Of a DNA stretch of 43,325 nt, positions 1-10,073 are shown piece by piece. Location of the stretch: positions 1 to 43,325 of the forward strand of contig CABYDK010000005.1 in NCBI GenBank assembly GCA_902517735.1, given 5' to 3'. Within the stretch, counting starts at the first letter, position 1, and every line of letters begins with the position of its first letter. The translations under genes were made by a program, and so were the position numbers. This stretch comes from an uncultured Pelagibacteraceae bacterium (GTDB lineage: Bacteria; Pseudomonadota; Alphaproteobacteria; Pelagibacterales; Pelagibacteraceae). Under the pieces are notes generated by a model, which made no database searches, was not told the DNA's origin, and worked only from the letters and a program-made list of their open reading frames with translations.

Positions 1-786
1 GTCCAGAAGTCTTTATGTAACGCTATCCTAGACTTTTCAGGTAATTGATTATTTCTATATTTTCCCGAGAGATATCCACATGCGAGTGGTGAATAAGCAA
101 GTAATCCAGCTTTTTCTCTAACAGACATTTCTGCAAGACCAACTTCATAAGTTCTATTAAGAAGATTGTAGGGATTTTGAACTGATAGCATTCTTGGAAG
201 ACCTTTATCCTCAGATATTTCTAAAAATTTTGATAAACCCCAAGGTGTTTCATTTGATAATCCAATATATCTTATTTTTCCTTGTTCTATAAATTTCTTC
301 AGATTTTCTAAAATATCTTCAAATTTTGTCCATTCACCATCATCTTCGTGTTCATAACCTAATTTTCCAAAAAAATTTGTGTTTCTTTCTGGCCAGTGAA
401 GTTGATATAAATCTATATAGTCAGTCTTTAATCTTTTTAAACTTCCTTCTAAAGCTTTAGTAATATTTTTTTTACCGAATTGGTTACCACCACCCCTAAC
501 ATATTCGCGCATTGGTCCACATACTTTAGAAGCAAGAATTATCTTTTTTCTATTTTTAGTTTTTTCAAACCAATTACCTATAATTTCTTCTGTGCTACCA
601 AAAGTTTCTTCTCTTGGAGGAATTGAATAAATTTCTGCTGTATCCCAAAAGTTTACTCCTTCATCTAATGCATAATTCATCTGCTTAAATCCTTCTGCTT
701 CAGTATTTTGTTCACCCCAAGTCATCGTACCGAGACAAATTGTGCTTACATCTAGATCAGTATTTCCTAATTTTTTGTAATTCATT
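1..786 (-). CDS. aldo/keto reductase (Tas-like), 3' end truncated by window edge
   Basis: Reverse-strand reading from ATG at 786 gives MNYKKLGNTDLDVSTICLGTMTWGEQNTEAEGFKQMNYALDEGVNFWDTAEIYS..., open to the window edge; the N-terminal motif is typical of aldo/keto reductases. Not in the ORF track because it runs off the edge. Confidence 0.9.
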
Positions 787-868
787 TGGGTTTTTTATGT
801 AATTTTTTTTAACAATCTTTTAAGGTATCTTGAATAATTAGTAAAAGACTATATATATTTCTCTTATT

Positions 869-1630
869 ATGGAATCTGATAAAAAAGGAATACTTGCAAG
901 AGCTAAAGCTGCAGCTCAAGAAACTGCAGTAACAGATGAAGGCTTAAGAGCTTACATGCTTAAAGTTTATAATTACATGGCAACTGGTATTTTGCTTACT
1001 GGGATAATTGCACTTGTAACATTTAAGATGTCTGTTGTTACGGATGCTTCTGGATCTATTGTGGGACTGACACAAATGGGCAATGCGATTTATTTATCAG
1101 GCTTGAAGTGGTTAGTAATGTTAGCCCCATTAGGAATTGTTTTCTATATGAGTTTTGGAATAAATAAGATGAGTGCCTCAAAAGCTCAAACTACTTTTTG
1201 GATTTTTGCAGCTCTAATGGGATTATCTTTATCTTCAATATTATTAATTTATACTGGAATGAGCGTAACAAGAGTTTTCTTTATTACATCTGCAACATTT
1301 GGTGCAATGAGTATATATGGTTACACTACCAAAAGAGACCTTACTAAATTAGGATCTTTTTTGATGATGGGACTAATTGGAATTATAATTGCTTCAATTG
1401 TTAATATTTTTATGAAATCTTCAATGATGTACTTTGTGATTTCAATTTTAGGAGTTTTGATATTTGTAGGTTTGACTGCATACGATACTCAAAAAATTAA
1501 AAATATGTACACTGCCTCAGACTCTGGAGAATTAATGGGTAAAAAAGCTGTAATGGGAGCTTTAACTCTTTATTTAGATTTCATTAATTTATTTATAATG
1601 CTTTTAAGACTTTTTGGTCAAAGAAGATAA
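869..1630 (+). CDS. Bax inhibitor-1/YccA family membrane protein
   Basis: 253 aa multi-TM protein; C-terminal ...GLTAYDTQKIKNMY...ALTLYLDFINLFIMLLRLFG is characteristic of the BI-1/YccA family. Confidence 0.9.
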   Translation: MESDKKGILARAKAAAQETAVTDEGLRAYMLKVYNYMATGILLTGIIALVTFKMSVVTDASGSIVGLTQMGNAIYLSGLKWLVMLAPLGIVFYMSFGINKMSASKAQTTFWIFAALMGLSLSSILLIYTGMSVTRVFFITSATFGAMSIYGYTTKRDLTKLGSFLMMGLIGIIIASIVNIFMKSSMMYFVISILGVLIFVGLTAYDTQKIKNMYTASDSGELMGKKAVMGALTLYLDFINLFIMLLRLFGQRR

Positions 1631-1632
1631 TT

Positions 1633-1977
1633 CTAGTTATTAAGTTTTTTCCAATTTGTATTTTTAAGTAATAAACTCAAATCATCTGAATTTTTCAAAA
1701 TTTTACCATTTGTGTCAGTAATTAAATATTTAAGATTTTTACTTTTAGGTTTAAAATTTTTACAAATTTTATAAAGTGCATTTTCTGCTGCATTTTTAAA
1801 TACGCTAAATCCCACCTGTCTGCTTGATATATTTAAACCATAATCTTTCCAAGATCCTTCCGAAACCATTTTAGCATATAAGTCTAAGATTATTTTTAAC
1901 TCTTCTTTTTCAAAAAAATATTTATTTTCTAATAATTTATTATTGTTATTAATTACTAGCTTTAAGTTATTACTCAT
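1633..1977 (-). CDS. DUF2794 family protein
   Basis: 114 aa; F.KEEL..ILDLYAKMVSEGSWKDYGL...VFSVFK.A.E..LYKI pattern resembles alphaproteobacterial DUF2794. Confidence 0.65.
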   Translation of the reverse strand: MSNNLKLVINNNNKLLENKYFFEKEELKIILDLYAKMVSEGSWKDYGLNISSRQVGFSVFKNAAENALYKICKNFKPKSKNLKYLITDTNGKILKNSDDLSLLLKNTNWKKLNN

Positions 1978-2521
1978 TTATTTTGTATTTATTGATTAAG
2001 CCAATTTGAAAGCCAGTAAAGATAATTGTAATTGGAAGCATTCCCCAAACCTTAAAATTAACCCAAAATTCCTCTGTTTGAGTTCTCCATATAAATTCAT
2101 TTAGTAAAGCAAGCCCAAAGAAAAAAAACATCCATCTTTTATTAAGAATTTCCCAACCAACATCTGTCAAAGGTATTGATTTTCCCATAATTTTTTTTAA
2201 AATTGGCTCTTTGGTGAAATATTTTCCAAAAAATAAAGCAAGTGCAAACATAATATTAATTATAGTGGGCTTTATGTAAATAAATATTGGATCATTAAAG
2301 TAAATAGTTAATCCACCAAAAAATGTTATTAAGACACCACTCAATAAAGGCATTGGAGGTATTTTTTTTTCTAAAATCCAAACAATAATTAGTGATATTA
2401 ATGTCGCAATTATTAGAGGGGGAATTGCTATGGAAATATCTTTATTATTCCTATAATAGTATAAAAAAAATACAGCAAGGGGTCCAAAATCTGTGAGAAA
2501 TTTTAAAAAAGATTTATTCAC
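1970..2521 (-). CDS. yciB: YciB/IspZ-type septation protein A family membrane protein
   Basis: 183 aa: FLTDFGPLAVFFLYYY..., KKPIL..GK.IPLTDVGWEILNKRWMFFFFGLALLNEFIWR... typical of YciB. Confidence 0.88.
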   Translation of the reverse strand: MNKSFLKFLTDFGPLAVFFLYYYRNNKDISIAIPPLIIATLISLIIVWILEKKIPPMPLLSGVLITFFGGLTIYFNDPIFIYIKPTIINIMFALALFFGKYFTKEPILKKIMGKSIPLTDVGWEILNKRWMFFFFGLALLNEFIWRTQTEEFWVNFKVWGMLPITIIFTGFQIGLINKYKINE

Positions 2522-2607
2522 TTAAAAGATATTAACATAATTAGCCTCTCCATAAAAACTTTATATTTTCTTATTGATTTTATATTTTAAATATCCATAT
2601 TAAAAGT

Positions 2608-2928
2608 ATGCCAATACAAAAAGCTAAATTCTCAATTGGGGATATCGTTAAGCACAAGCATTTTGAATTCAGGGGTGTAATTCACGATGTTGATTTTGAA
2701 TTTAATAATTCAGAAGAGTGGTATCAATCGATTCCAAAAAATGTAAGACCTAGAAAAGATCAGCCGTTTTATCATTTATTAGCAGAAAATGAAGAAATTA
2801 CATATGAGGCATACGTTTCTGAACAAAATCTTTTAATGGATGACTCTGATGAACCAATTAAACATCCTTTAATTGAGGAGATTTTTTCGGGAAAAAAAGG
2901 TTCGACTTATTTTAAGCCTTCAAATTGA
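2608..2928 (+). CDS. hspQ: heat shock protein HspQ / hemimethylated DNA-binding (YccV-like) domain protein
   Basis: 106 aa: KFSIGDIVKHKHFEFRGVIHDVDFEFNNSEEWY...QPFYHLLAENEEITYEAYVSEQNL matches the HspQ/YccV signature. Confidence 0.9.
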   Translation: MPIQKAKFSIGDIVKHKHFEFRGVIHDVDFEFNNSEEWYQSIPKNVRPRKDQPFYHLLAENEEITYEAYVSEQNLLMDDSDEPIKHPLIEEIFSGKKGSTYFKPSN

Positions 2929-2993
2929 ATAATTCATTATTTAAACACATTTAGCTCAAATCTTAGACATAGACTTAAATTAAAAATAATCAT

Positions 2994-3057
2994 TATCTGA
3001 TCAGGAGTGTTAAATTTACCCTCAAACATTATCTCCCTCTACATTCTTGATCAGATA
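2994..3057. ncRNA. candidate structured element: 17-bp-stem hairpin with about 30-nt loop in the hspQ-ccmC intergenic region
   Basis: TATCTGATCAGGAGTGT (2994-3010) pairs with ACATTCTTGATCAGATA (3041-3057); 17 contiguous pairs counting 2 G-U. No ORF overlaps it. Confidence 0.45.
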
Positions 3058-3090
3058 TATTTTTCATATTAAAATCTTCTGAAATTATTT

Positions 3091-3798
3091 ATGTTAAAAT
3101 TTTTAGAACCAAATAAAATTTTTTTAATTACATCGAAAGCTCCAAAATATGTAATGGCTTTATTTATTGTGGTGCTTTCTTTAGGCTTAATTGAATCTTT
3201 AATCTTATCTCCTGAGGACTATAAACAAAGTCATTCGGTTAGAATAATGTATGTACATGTCCCCGCAGCATGGATTTCGCTAGGAATTTTTTCTTCGATT
3301 ACTATTTTATCTTTAAGTGGTTTCATTTTCAAAAATAAACATTTTTTTCTTATAGCAAAAAGTTTAGCCCCCTCAGGATTAGTCTTTAATATAATAGCTT
3401 TAGTAACAGGCTCAATATGGGGCAAACCTACCTGGGGAACTTGGTGGGCTTGGGATGCACGAATTACATCTATGTTAATTTTGGTTTTATTTTATTTAAT
3501 GTATTTATTAGCTTGGAGAATTTATAATGATAAAGAACAAGTTTTTAAAATAACAACTATAATTACTATTTTTGGAATTATTAATGTTCCAATAATTAAA
3601 TATTCTGTTGATTGGTGGAATACTTTACATCAACCAGCATCTATTAACATATTATCTAAATCTACAATTCATTCCTCTATGTTATTTCCATTAATGATAA
3701 TGACTGCGGCATTTGCTCTATTTTCTTTGCTGATTTTTTTAATGAAATATAATACAGAACTGATAAAAATTAAAAACAAAGGGTTAGATAGATTATGA
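3091..3798 (+). CDS. ccmC: heme exporter protein CcmC
   Basis: 235 aa, 6-TM; VHVPAAW and WGTWWAWDARITSMLIL heme-handling WWD motif. Confidence 0.96.
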   Translation: MLKFLEPNKIFLITSKAPKYVMALFIVVLSLGLIESLILSPEDYKQSHSVRIMYVHVPAAWISLGIFSSITILSLSGFIFKNKHFFLIAKSLAPSGLVFNIIALVTGSIWGKPTWGTWWAWDARITSMLILVLFYLMYLLAWRIYNDKEQVFKITTIITIFGIINVPIIKYSVDWWNTLHQPASINILSKSTIHSSMLFPLMIMTAAFALFSLLIFLMKYNTELIKIKNKGLDRL

Positions 3799-4022
3799 TC
3801 AATGAAATTTTGCAAATGAACGGATATGGATTTTATGTTTGGTCTGCTTTTTCATTTACACTTGTTAGTTTTTCAGCTTTATACATAGTTATAAAAATTC
3901 AATATGTTAAAGAGAGAAATAAATTTGTATCTAAATTTGGAGCCCTAGACTCAAAAAAAGCAGAAGTTGCGAGATCTCAAATTATCAATAAAGAAATTTT
4001 ATCTAGCAGTCAGAGCATTTAA
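3795..4022 (+). CDS. ccmD: heme exporter protein CcmD
   Basis: 75 aa single-TM; MNGYGFYVWSAFSFTLVSF; overlaps the ccmC stop and precedes ccmE. Confidence 0.85.
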   Translation: MINEILQMNGYGFYVWSAFSFTLVSFSALYIVIKIQYVKERNKFVSKFGALDSKKAEVARSQIINKEILSSSQSI

Positions 4023-4025
4023 CTT

Positions 4026-4454
4026 TTGGCCATGTATGGACGAAAAGTTAAATTAAGATTTTTTTTTGTAGTTTTATTATCTTTATCTTTAATTTTATCA
4101 GTTTATTTAGTTTTAAAATCTTTAGAAGAAAATGTAGTTTATTTTAAATCTCCATCTGATGTTAAACAAATAGGTGAGTTAAAAAATAAAAAAATTAGAA
4201 TTGGAGGAATGGTTAAAAAAAATTCTATAGAGATAATAAATAATCAAGTTAAATTTATAATAACAGATTTTAAAAATGAAATTAATGTTACTTATTCGGG
4301 TGTTATACCCAATCTTTTTTCAGAAGGTAAGGGAGTGGTTGCAGAAGGACATTTAAGAGATAGAAGTTTTTTTGAAGCATCTAAAATTTTAGCTAAACAC
4401 GATGAAAATTATATGCCCCCAGAAGTTAAAGAAGCTATCGGAGAAAATAAATGA
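4026..4454 (+). CDS. ccmE: cytochrome c maturation heme chaperone CcmE
   Basis: 142 aa; [13 protein letters not shown]..., [30 protein letters not shown], and the covalent heme-binding region [11 protein letters not shown]. Confidence 0.96.
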   Translation: MAMYGRKVKLRFFFVVLLSLSLILSVYLVLKSLEENVVYFKSPSDVKQIGELKNKKIRIGGMVKKNSIEIINNQVKFIITDFKNEINVTYSGVIPNLFSEGKGVVAEGHLRDRSFFEASKILAKHDENYMPPEVKEAIGENK

Positions 4455-6331
4455 TCTACAGTTCTTTAGGATACTATTCATTATTTCTTGGATTAATTAC
4501 ATCTGTACCAATATTTTTTTTTTCAATAAAAAATTTTAATAATAAAGCAGTATTAGACTATAAGATAATAACTTTCTCTTTTATTCAGTTATTCTTAGTT
4601 TTTATAAGTTTCTTGGGACTAGTTTTTTCTTTCGTTTATTCAGATTTCAGTAATGAGACAGTTTTTAACAATTCACATACAACCAAACCATTATTTTATA
4701 AAATTTCTGGAACCTGGGGTAACCATGAGGGTAGTTTATTATTATGGTTAATGGTTTTAACTTTATTTATTTTCTTATTTTTAATTAAATCTAAAGAACT
4801 TTTAAAGAAATATAGAATATTAACTGTTTTATTTCAGCAAATAATAATTATTGGTTTTTTTATTTTTTTATTAAAATCATCCAATCCATTTAATTATATA
4901 TTTCCTGCACCTAGTGAAGGAATGGGACTAAATCCGATTTTACAAGATCCCGCTTTAGCTATTCATCCACCAATTCTATATTTGGGTTATGTTGGTTCCT
5001 CTGTAATCTTTTCTAGCGTTCTTGCTGCAACTACTTTGAATTATATTTCAAAAATTTGGGCTATTCATATTAAAAGTTGGATTTTGATTTCATGGATATT
5101 TTTGACTTTAGGAATTTTATTAGGTTCTATCTGGGCATACTACGAACTTGGATGGGGTGGCTTTTGGTTCTGGGATCCTGTTGAAAATGTTTCTTTAATG
5201 CCATGGTTGGCTTTAACAACCTTATTACATTGTATTTTAATTTTAGAAAAAAGATCTTTACTTGGTTCTTGGGTAATAATTTTATCGATAGCAACATTTA
5301 CTCTTAGTATGTGTGGAACTTTTTTAGTTCGTTCTGGAATTTTAAATTCTGTTCATACCTTTGCTAATGACCCAGAGCGGGGTTTATACATACTAACTTT
5401 TTTATCTATATTGGTTTTTATTTCCTTATTTATATTTTTTGTTTTTTATAAATCAGATGATCAAAATCCAAATTCATTTTTCTTATTTGGAAAAGAAACA
5501 TCAATTTTAATTAATAATTGGTTTATGATGTATTTTTTATCAGTTGTTCTAATTGGAACTGTATACCCAATATTTTTAGAAGTTATTTCTTCCCAAAAAA
5601 TTTCTGTTGGCCCTCCTTTTTATCATAAACTTATAATTCCTTTTTTAATTCCATTTTTAATATTTATGGCAATTGGTCCCCAATTGAAGTGGATTAAAGC
5701 AGGATTGGAAAAAAGATTTCAATTACTCATCTTATTTATTATTTCTATGTTGATATCTTTTCTTATTGTAAAAAATCTAGAAATAAATTTTTTAGTTAAT
5801 ACAATTTTAATAGGAAGCGCTTTTTATCTTTTCTTAATAACTATTAGAGATTTTTTTTTAAAAAAATTTAAAAATATTCAACAGAATTTAGCACATTTTG
5901 GATTTAGTATATTAATTTTAAGCATTTTATTTAATAATATTTTTTCAAGAGAATTAATCACAAATTTAAAAGTTGGTGAAAGTTTTAAGAATGATAGATT
6001 TCAGATTATTTTTAATGATTTAAAAAAATCAGAAGAAAAAAATTATATATCTTTTAGAGGAAATTTTACTATAAGAGAAAATGGTATTGAAGATGAACTC
6101 AAACCTGAACTAAGAGTTTATAATCAGCCAAATATAATTACTAGCGAGGCAGATATCGTAACCACACTGTTTACTGATAAATTTATTACAATGAATACAG
6201 TTCAAAATGAGGAATATTTTAATATCAGGTATCAATTAAAACCTTTTATGCTTTGGATTTGGATTTCGGTATTATTAATTTCTATAGGAGGTTTAATAAG
6301 TTTATTCAAAAAAAAAGGTTATGACAAATAA
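4451..6331 (+). CDS. ccmF: cytochrome c heme lyase subunit CcmF
   Basis: 626 aa multi-[22 protein letters not shown] and [13 protein letters not shown] motifs. Confidence 0.96.
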   Translation: MIYSSLGYYSLFLGLITSVPIFFFSIKNFNNKAVLDYKIITFSFIQLFLVFISFLGLVFSFVYSDFSNETVFNNSHTTKPLFYKISGTWGNHEGSLLLWLMVLTLFIFLFLIKSKELLKKYRILTVLFQQIIIIGFFIFLLKSSNPFNYIFPAPSEGMGLNPILQDPALAIHPPILYLGYVGSSVIFSSVLAATTLNYISKIWAIHIKSWILISWIFLTLGILLGSIWAYYELGWGGFWFWDPVENVSLMPWLALTTLLHCILILEKRSLLGSWVIILSIATFTLSMCGTFLVRSGILNSVHTFANDPERGLYILTFLSILVFISLFIFFVFYKSDDQNPNSFFLFGKETSILINNWFMMYFLSVVLIGTVYPIFLEVISSQKISVGPPFYHKLIIPFLIPFLIFMAIGPQLKWIKAGLEKRFQLLILFIISMLISFLIVKNLEINFLVNTILIGSAFYLFLITIRDFFLKKFKNIQQNLAHFGFSILILSILFNNIFSRELITNLKVGESFKNDRFQIIFNDLKKSEEKNYISFRGNFTIRENGIEDELKPELRVYNQPNIITSEADIVTTLFTDKFITMNTVQNEEYFNIRYQLKPFMLWIWISVLLISIGGLISLFKKKGYDK

Positions 6332-6836
6332 AATAATTTATTTTTTATTTGTTATTTTTTTTCTTTTTATTTTTATAATCTTTTATAAAGGATTAAATAA
6401 TTCAAACTTATATACTCCTAATACTGAAATAAAAAGTATTCCAAAATTAACATATGAAAGTCTTTTAAAAAAAAGCTCCCTGAATTCAAAAGATATTTTT
6501 AACAAAAATAGATTTTATTTATTGAATATTTGGGCCTCATGGTGTGTACCGTGTAGAGATGAGCATCCATTTTTAATAAGCCTAAATAAAAATGAAAATA
6601 TAAAAATTATAGGATTAAATTATAAAGATAATATAAATAATGCTAAAAATTTTTTGAATGAATTAGGTAATCCATATTCAACAATACTTTTAGATACAGA
6701 CGGAACAAAAGCAATAGAATGGGGAGCCTATGGAGTACCCGAAACTTTTTTAATTTATGAAAATAAAATTATAAAAAGATATATTGGTCCACTAAACTCA
6801 GAATTATTAGATGAAATAAAAATCTATATAAAATGA
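6321..6836 (+). CDS. ccmG: thiol:disulfide interchange protein CcmG/DsbE
   Basis: 171 aa thioredoxin-fold with WASWCVPCRDEHP active site; within the ccm operon. Confidence 0.93.
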   Translation: MTNKIIYFLFVIFFLFIFIIFYKGLNNSNLYTPNTEIKSIPKLTYESLLKKSSLNSKDIFNKNRFYLLNIWASWCVPCRDEHPFLISLNKNENIKIIGLNYKDNINNAKNFLNELGNPYSTILLDTDGTKAIEWGAYGVPETFLIYENKIIKRYIGPLNSELLDEIKIYIK

Positions 6837-7198
6837 AATTTTTTAAATTTATTTTAGTTATTTTAATATTTTTTACTTTTAGTTTATTAAAAGCTGATGA
6901 AATAAAACTAGAAAATAAAATTACTAAAAATTTAAGATGTTTAATTTGTCAAGGTCAGTCTGTTTACGATTCTGACTCTGAATTTGCTATTAGTTTAAAA
7001 TTAGTCGTGAAAAATAAAATTAATGAAGGTTATTCTGAAGATCAGATTTATAAATTTTTAACTAAAAAGTATGGGGATTGGATTTTGTATGATCCTCAAT
7101 TCAATAAAAACACATATTTCCTATGGTTTCTGCCTCTATTGATCTTCGTATTTGGAGGTGCAATAATCATGAAAAAATTTATAAATATTAAAAAATAA
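6833..7198 (+). CDS. ccmH: cytochrome c maturation protein CcmH (CcmL-type, short form)
   Basis: 121 aa; LRCLICQGQSVYDSDSEFA heme-lyase LRCxxCQ motif, KYGDWILYDP. Confidence 0.94.
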   Translation: MKFFKFILVILIFFTFSLLKADEIKLENKITKNLRCLICQGQSVYDSDSEFAISLKLVVKNKINEGYSEDQIYKFLTKKYGDWILYDPQFNKNTYFLWFLPLLIFVFGGAIIMKKFINIKK

Positions 7199-7214
7199 TC
7201 TGTTACTAATAGTT

Positions 7215-7727
7215 ATGCGTTTAAAAAAATTAGTTTTGTTTTCATTTATTTTATTCTCTGTAACGAATTCTATACTTGCAGAAGAAATTAATAGTAATGG
7301 GACTCAGATAAATTTTTTTGCTGGTAACTTTGACTTCAGTGATGATAAACAAAGTGCATATTTAGTTGGATTTCAGCATCAAGATGAAAATTTAAATAGA
7401 GACACATTTTTAGGAAATGTTTCTCCTATCACTGGTGGCTTTATAACAGAAAATTCTGCAGCCTATATTTATACTGGAATTGAATGGAATGTGAATATGG
7501 GTCAAAATATGTCTTTTACTCCTAGTTTTGCACCAGGACTCTATCATGAAGGTGATGGTAAAGATTTAGGACATGTTTTAGAATTTAAATCTGAAGTACA
7601 ATTATCTTATGCAACCTCTGATAAATCAAGTTTTGGAGTTTCATACAATCATGTATCTAACGCTAGTTTAGGAGATAAAAATCCTGGGGCAAATAGTTAT
7701 ATGTTTAATTTTATAAAAAACTTTTAA
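7215..7727 (+). CDS. PagL-like lipid A 3-O-deacylase / acyloxyacyl hydrolase family outer-membrane protein
   Basis: 170 aa with signal peptide; C-terminal FGVSYNHVSNASLGDKNPGANSYMFNFIKNF contains the HxSNA...NPG PagL-type active-site pattern. Confidence 0.75.
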   Translation: MRLKKLVLFSFILFSVTNSILAEEINSNGTQINFFAGNFDFSDDKQSAYLVGFQHQDENLNRDTFLGNVSPITGGFITENSAAYIYTGIEWNVNMGQNMSFTPSFAPGLYHEGDGKDLGHVLEFKSEVQLSYATSDKSSFGVSYNHVSNASLGDKNPGANSYMFNFIKNF

Positions 7728-7738
7728 AAAAACATCCT

Positions 7739-8896
7739 ATGATAATGAGATTAAAAGATTGTCACAATTTTGGTGATTTTAGAAAACTTGCTAAACTGAA
7801 GCTTCCATCACCTATTTTTCATTACATTGATGGAGCAGCTGATGATGAGATTACATATGCTCGAAATACAAGTGCTTTTGATGATGTTGACTTAGTTCCA
7901 AATGTTTTAAGAGGTGTTGAGAATGTTGATTTATCCACGACAATTTTTGGTAAAAAATTAGATTTACCCTTTTATCTTTCACCGACAGCATTACAAAGAC
8001 TTTTTCATTATGATGGTGAAAGAGCTGTTGGAAAAGCAGCAAAAAAATTCAATACAATGTTTGGTGTTTCAGCTTTAGCAACGGTAAGTGTTGAAGAAAT
8101 TTCTTCCATGATAGATACACCAAAAATGTTCCAGTTTTATTTTCATAAAGATAGAGGTTTAAATGACTCTTGTTTGGAGCGAGCTAAAGCTGCTAAATTT
8201 GATGTAATGGCTTTAACAGTGGATACTATTACTGGAGGAAATCGCGAAAGAGATTTAAGAACTGGATTTACTTCTCCACCTAAATTAACTTTATCAAGCT
8301 TATTTAGTTTTGCGACTAAACCAATGTGGGGAATAAATTATTTAACAAAAGGTAAATTTGAATTACCTCACCTTCAAGATTTTGTAAAAGAGGGCACGAG
8401 CACAAACTCTTCGATAGGAAATTATTTTTCAACGATGTTAGATCAATCTATGAATTGGAAAGATGCAGAAAAACTTTGTTCTCAATGGGGTGGTCATTTT
8501 GCTTTAAAAGGCGTTATGAGTGTTGAAGACGCGAAAAGAGCTGTTGACATTGGCTGTACTGGTATAATGGTTTCAAATCATGGTGGAAGGCAATTAGATG
8601 GATCAAGAGCTCCGTTTGATCAATTAGCAGAGATCGTTGACGCGGTAGGCGATAAACTAGACGTAATATGCGAAGGTGGAATTCATAGAGGAACTCACAT
8701 GTTAAAAGCCTTATCATTAGGTGCAAAAGCGTGTTCTGGTGGAAGATTATATCTTTATGCTTTAGCTGCGGGGGGTCAAGCAGGTGTAGAGAGAGCTATA
8801 GAAAAATATAAAGCAGAATTAGTAAGAGATATGAAGTTGATGGGATGTACTAAAATAAGTGATTTAAACAGAACTAATCTAAGATTTAGAAGATAG
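7739..8896 (+). CDS. FMN-dependent alpha-hydroxy-acid oxidase/dehydrogenase (LldD/glycolate oxidase family), copy 1
   Basis: 385 aa; FHYIDGAADDE, FYLSPTALQRLFHYDGE, FALKGVMSVEDA, GIMVSNHGGRQLDGSRAPFD active-site motif. Confidence 0.93.
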   Translation: MIMRLKDCHNFGDFRKLAKLKLPSPIFHYIDGAADDEITYARNTSAFDDVDLVPNVLRGVENVDLSTTIFGKKLDLPFYLSPTALQRLFHYDGERAVGKAAKKFNTMFGVSALATVSVEEISSMIDTPKMFQFYFHKDRGLNDSCLERAKAAKFDVMALTVDTITGGNRERDLRTGFTSPPKLTLSSLFSFATKPMWGINYLTKGKFELPHLQDFVKEGTSTNSSIGNYFSTMLDQSMNWKDAEKLCSQWGGHFALKGVMSVEDAKRAVDIGCTGIMVSNHGGRQLDGSRAPFDQLAEIVDAVGDKLDVICEGGIHRGTHMLKALSLGAKACSGGRLYLYALAAGGQAGVERAIEKYKAELVRDMKLMGCTKISDLNRTNLRFRR

Positions 8897-10053
8897 TGAG
8901 TTTAAAAAATTGTCATAATTTTGAGGACTTTAGAAAACTTGCAAAAAAAAAATTACCCGCACCAATTTTTCATTATATTGATGGTGGTGCAGATGATGAA
9001 TCTACTCTTAGAAGAAATACAGATTCATTTAATGACTGTGACTTAGTTCCCAACATTCTTGCGAGTGTGGGAAAACCTGATTTATCAACTACTTTGTTTG
9101 GAAGAAAAATAGATATGCCTATTTTTCTTTCTCCTGCCGCTATGCAAAGACTTTATCATCCAGACGGAGATAAAGCTTCAGCTAGAGCTGCTGAAAAATT
9201 TAATACTTTTTATAGCATGTCATCTATGGGAAATAATACTATTGAGGAAGTATCAAATATCTCTAGTGGACCAAAGTTATTTCAACTATACGTGCATAAA
9301 GATCGATCAATTTCAGACGATTTAATAGACAGATCTAAAAGATCTGGTTTTGATGCTATGTGTTTAACGGTAGATACATTAGTTGCTGGAAATAGAGAAA
9401 AAGATCACAGGACAGGATTTACTACTCCTCCAAAACTTACACTTGAAAGTTTGATAAGTTTTGCAATGCGCCCCAGATGGGTTTTTAGTTATTTAACAGG
9501 CAAAAGATTTGAATTATCAAATGTTAAAAAAAAAACAGACAAAGGGACCAATATTTCCAAATCGGTAATAGAATATATTAATGAACAATATGATCCTGCT
9601 ATGGGTTGGAAGGATGCAGAATATTGTGCGAAAAAATGGAACGGACCCTTTGCTTTAAAAGGCGTGATGTCAGTAGATGATGCAAAGAAAGCAATTGATA
9701 TAGGTTGCACTGCAATTATGATATCAAACCATGGAGGTCGACAACTTGATGGATCAAGATCACCTTTTGATCAAGTTAAAGCAATTTCAGATGCAGTGGG
9801 TGATAAGCTGGAAATTATTTTAGACGGAGGAGTGCAAAGAGGAACTCATGTATTAAAAGCTATAGCTGCTGGAGCTAAAGCCTGTAGCTTTGGGAAAATG
9901 TTTTTGTTCTCTTTAGCCGCAGGTGGTCAAAAAGGAGTTGAGCATTTATTACAAAATATGCACGATGAGATTAATAGAAATATGGTTTTAATGGGATGTA
10001 AAAACTTAAAAGAGTTGAATAGTTCAAAATTAATTTATAGAAACAATAAATAA
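8896..10053 (+). CDS. FMN-dependent alpha-hydroxy-acid oxidase/dehydrogenase, tandem paralog copy 2
   Basis: 385 aa, same length and motifs as copy 1 (MSLKNCHNFEDFRKLAKKKLPAPIFHYIDGGADDE; SNHGGRQLDGSRSPFD). GTG start overlaps the upstream TAG by 1 nt. Confidence 0.93.
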   Translation: MSLKNCHNFEDFRKLAKKKLPAPIFHYIDGGADDESTLRRNTDSFNDCDLVPNILASVGKPDLSTTLFGRKIDMPIFLSPAAMQRLYHPDGDKASARAAEKFNTFYSMSSMGNNTIEEVSNISSGPKLFQLYVHKDRSISDDLIDRSKRSGFDAMCLTVDTLVAGNREKDHRTGFTTPPKLTLESLISFAMRPRWVFSYLTGKRFELSNVKKKTDKGTNISKSVIEYINEQYDPAMGWKDAEYCAKKWNGPFALKGVMSVDDAKKAIDIGCTAIMISNHGGRQLDGSRSPFDQVKAISDAVGDKLEIILDGGVQRGTHVLKAIAAGAKACSFGKMFLFSLAAGGQKGVEHLLQNMHDEINRNMVLMGCKNLKELNSSKLIYRNNK

Positions 10054-10073
10054 ATTTAACAGGAGAATGAATA

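Noticed and set aside
3231-3425. 64-aa minus-strand ORF opposite ccmC
   Set aside because: Antisense shadow ORF in a well-supported gene.
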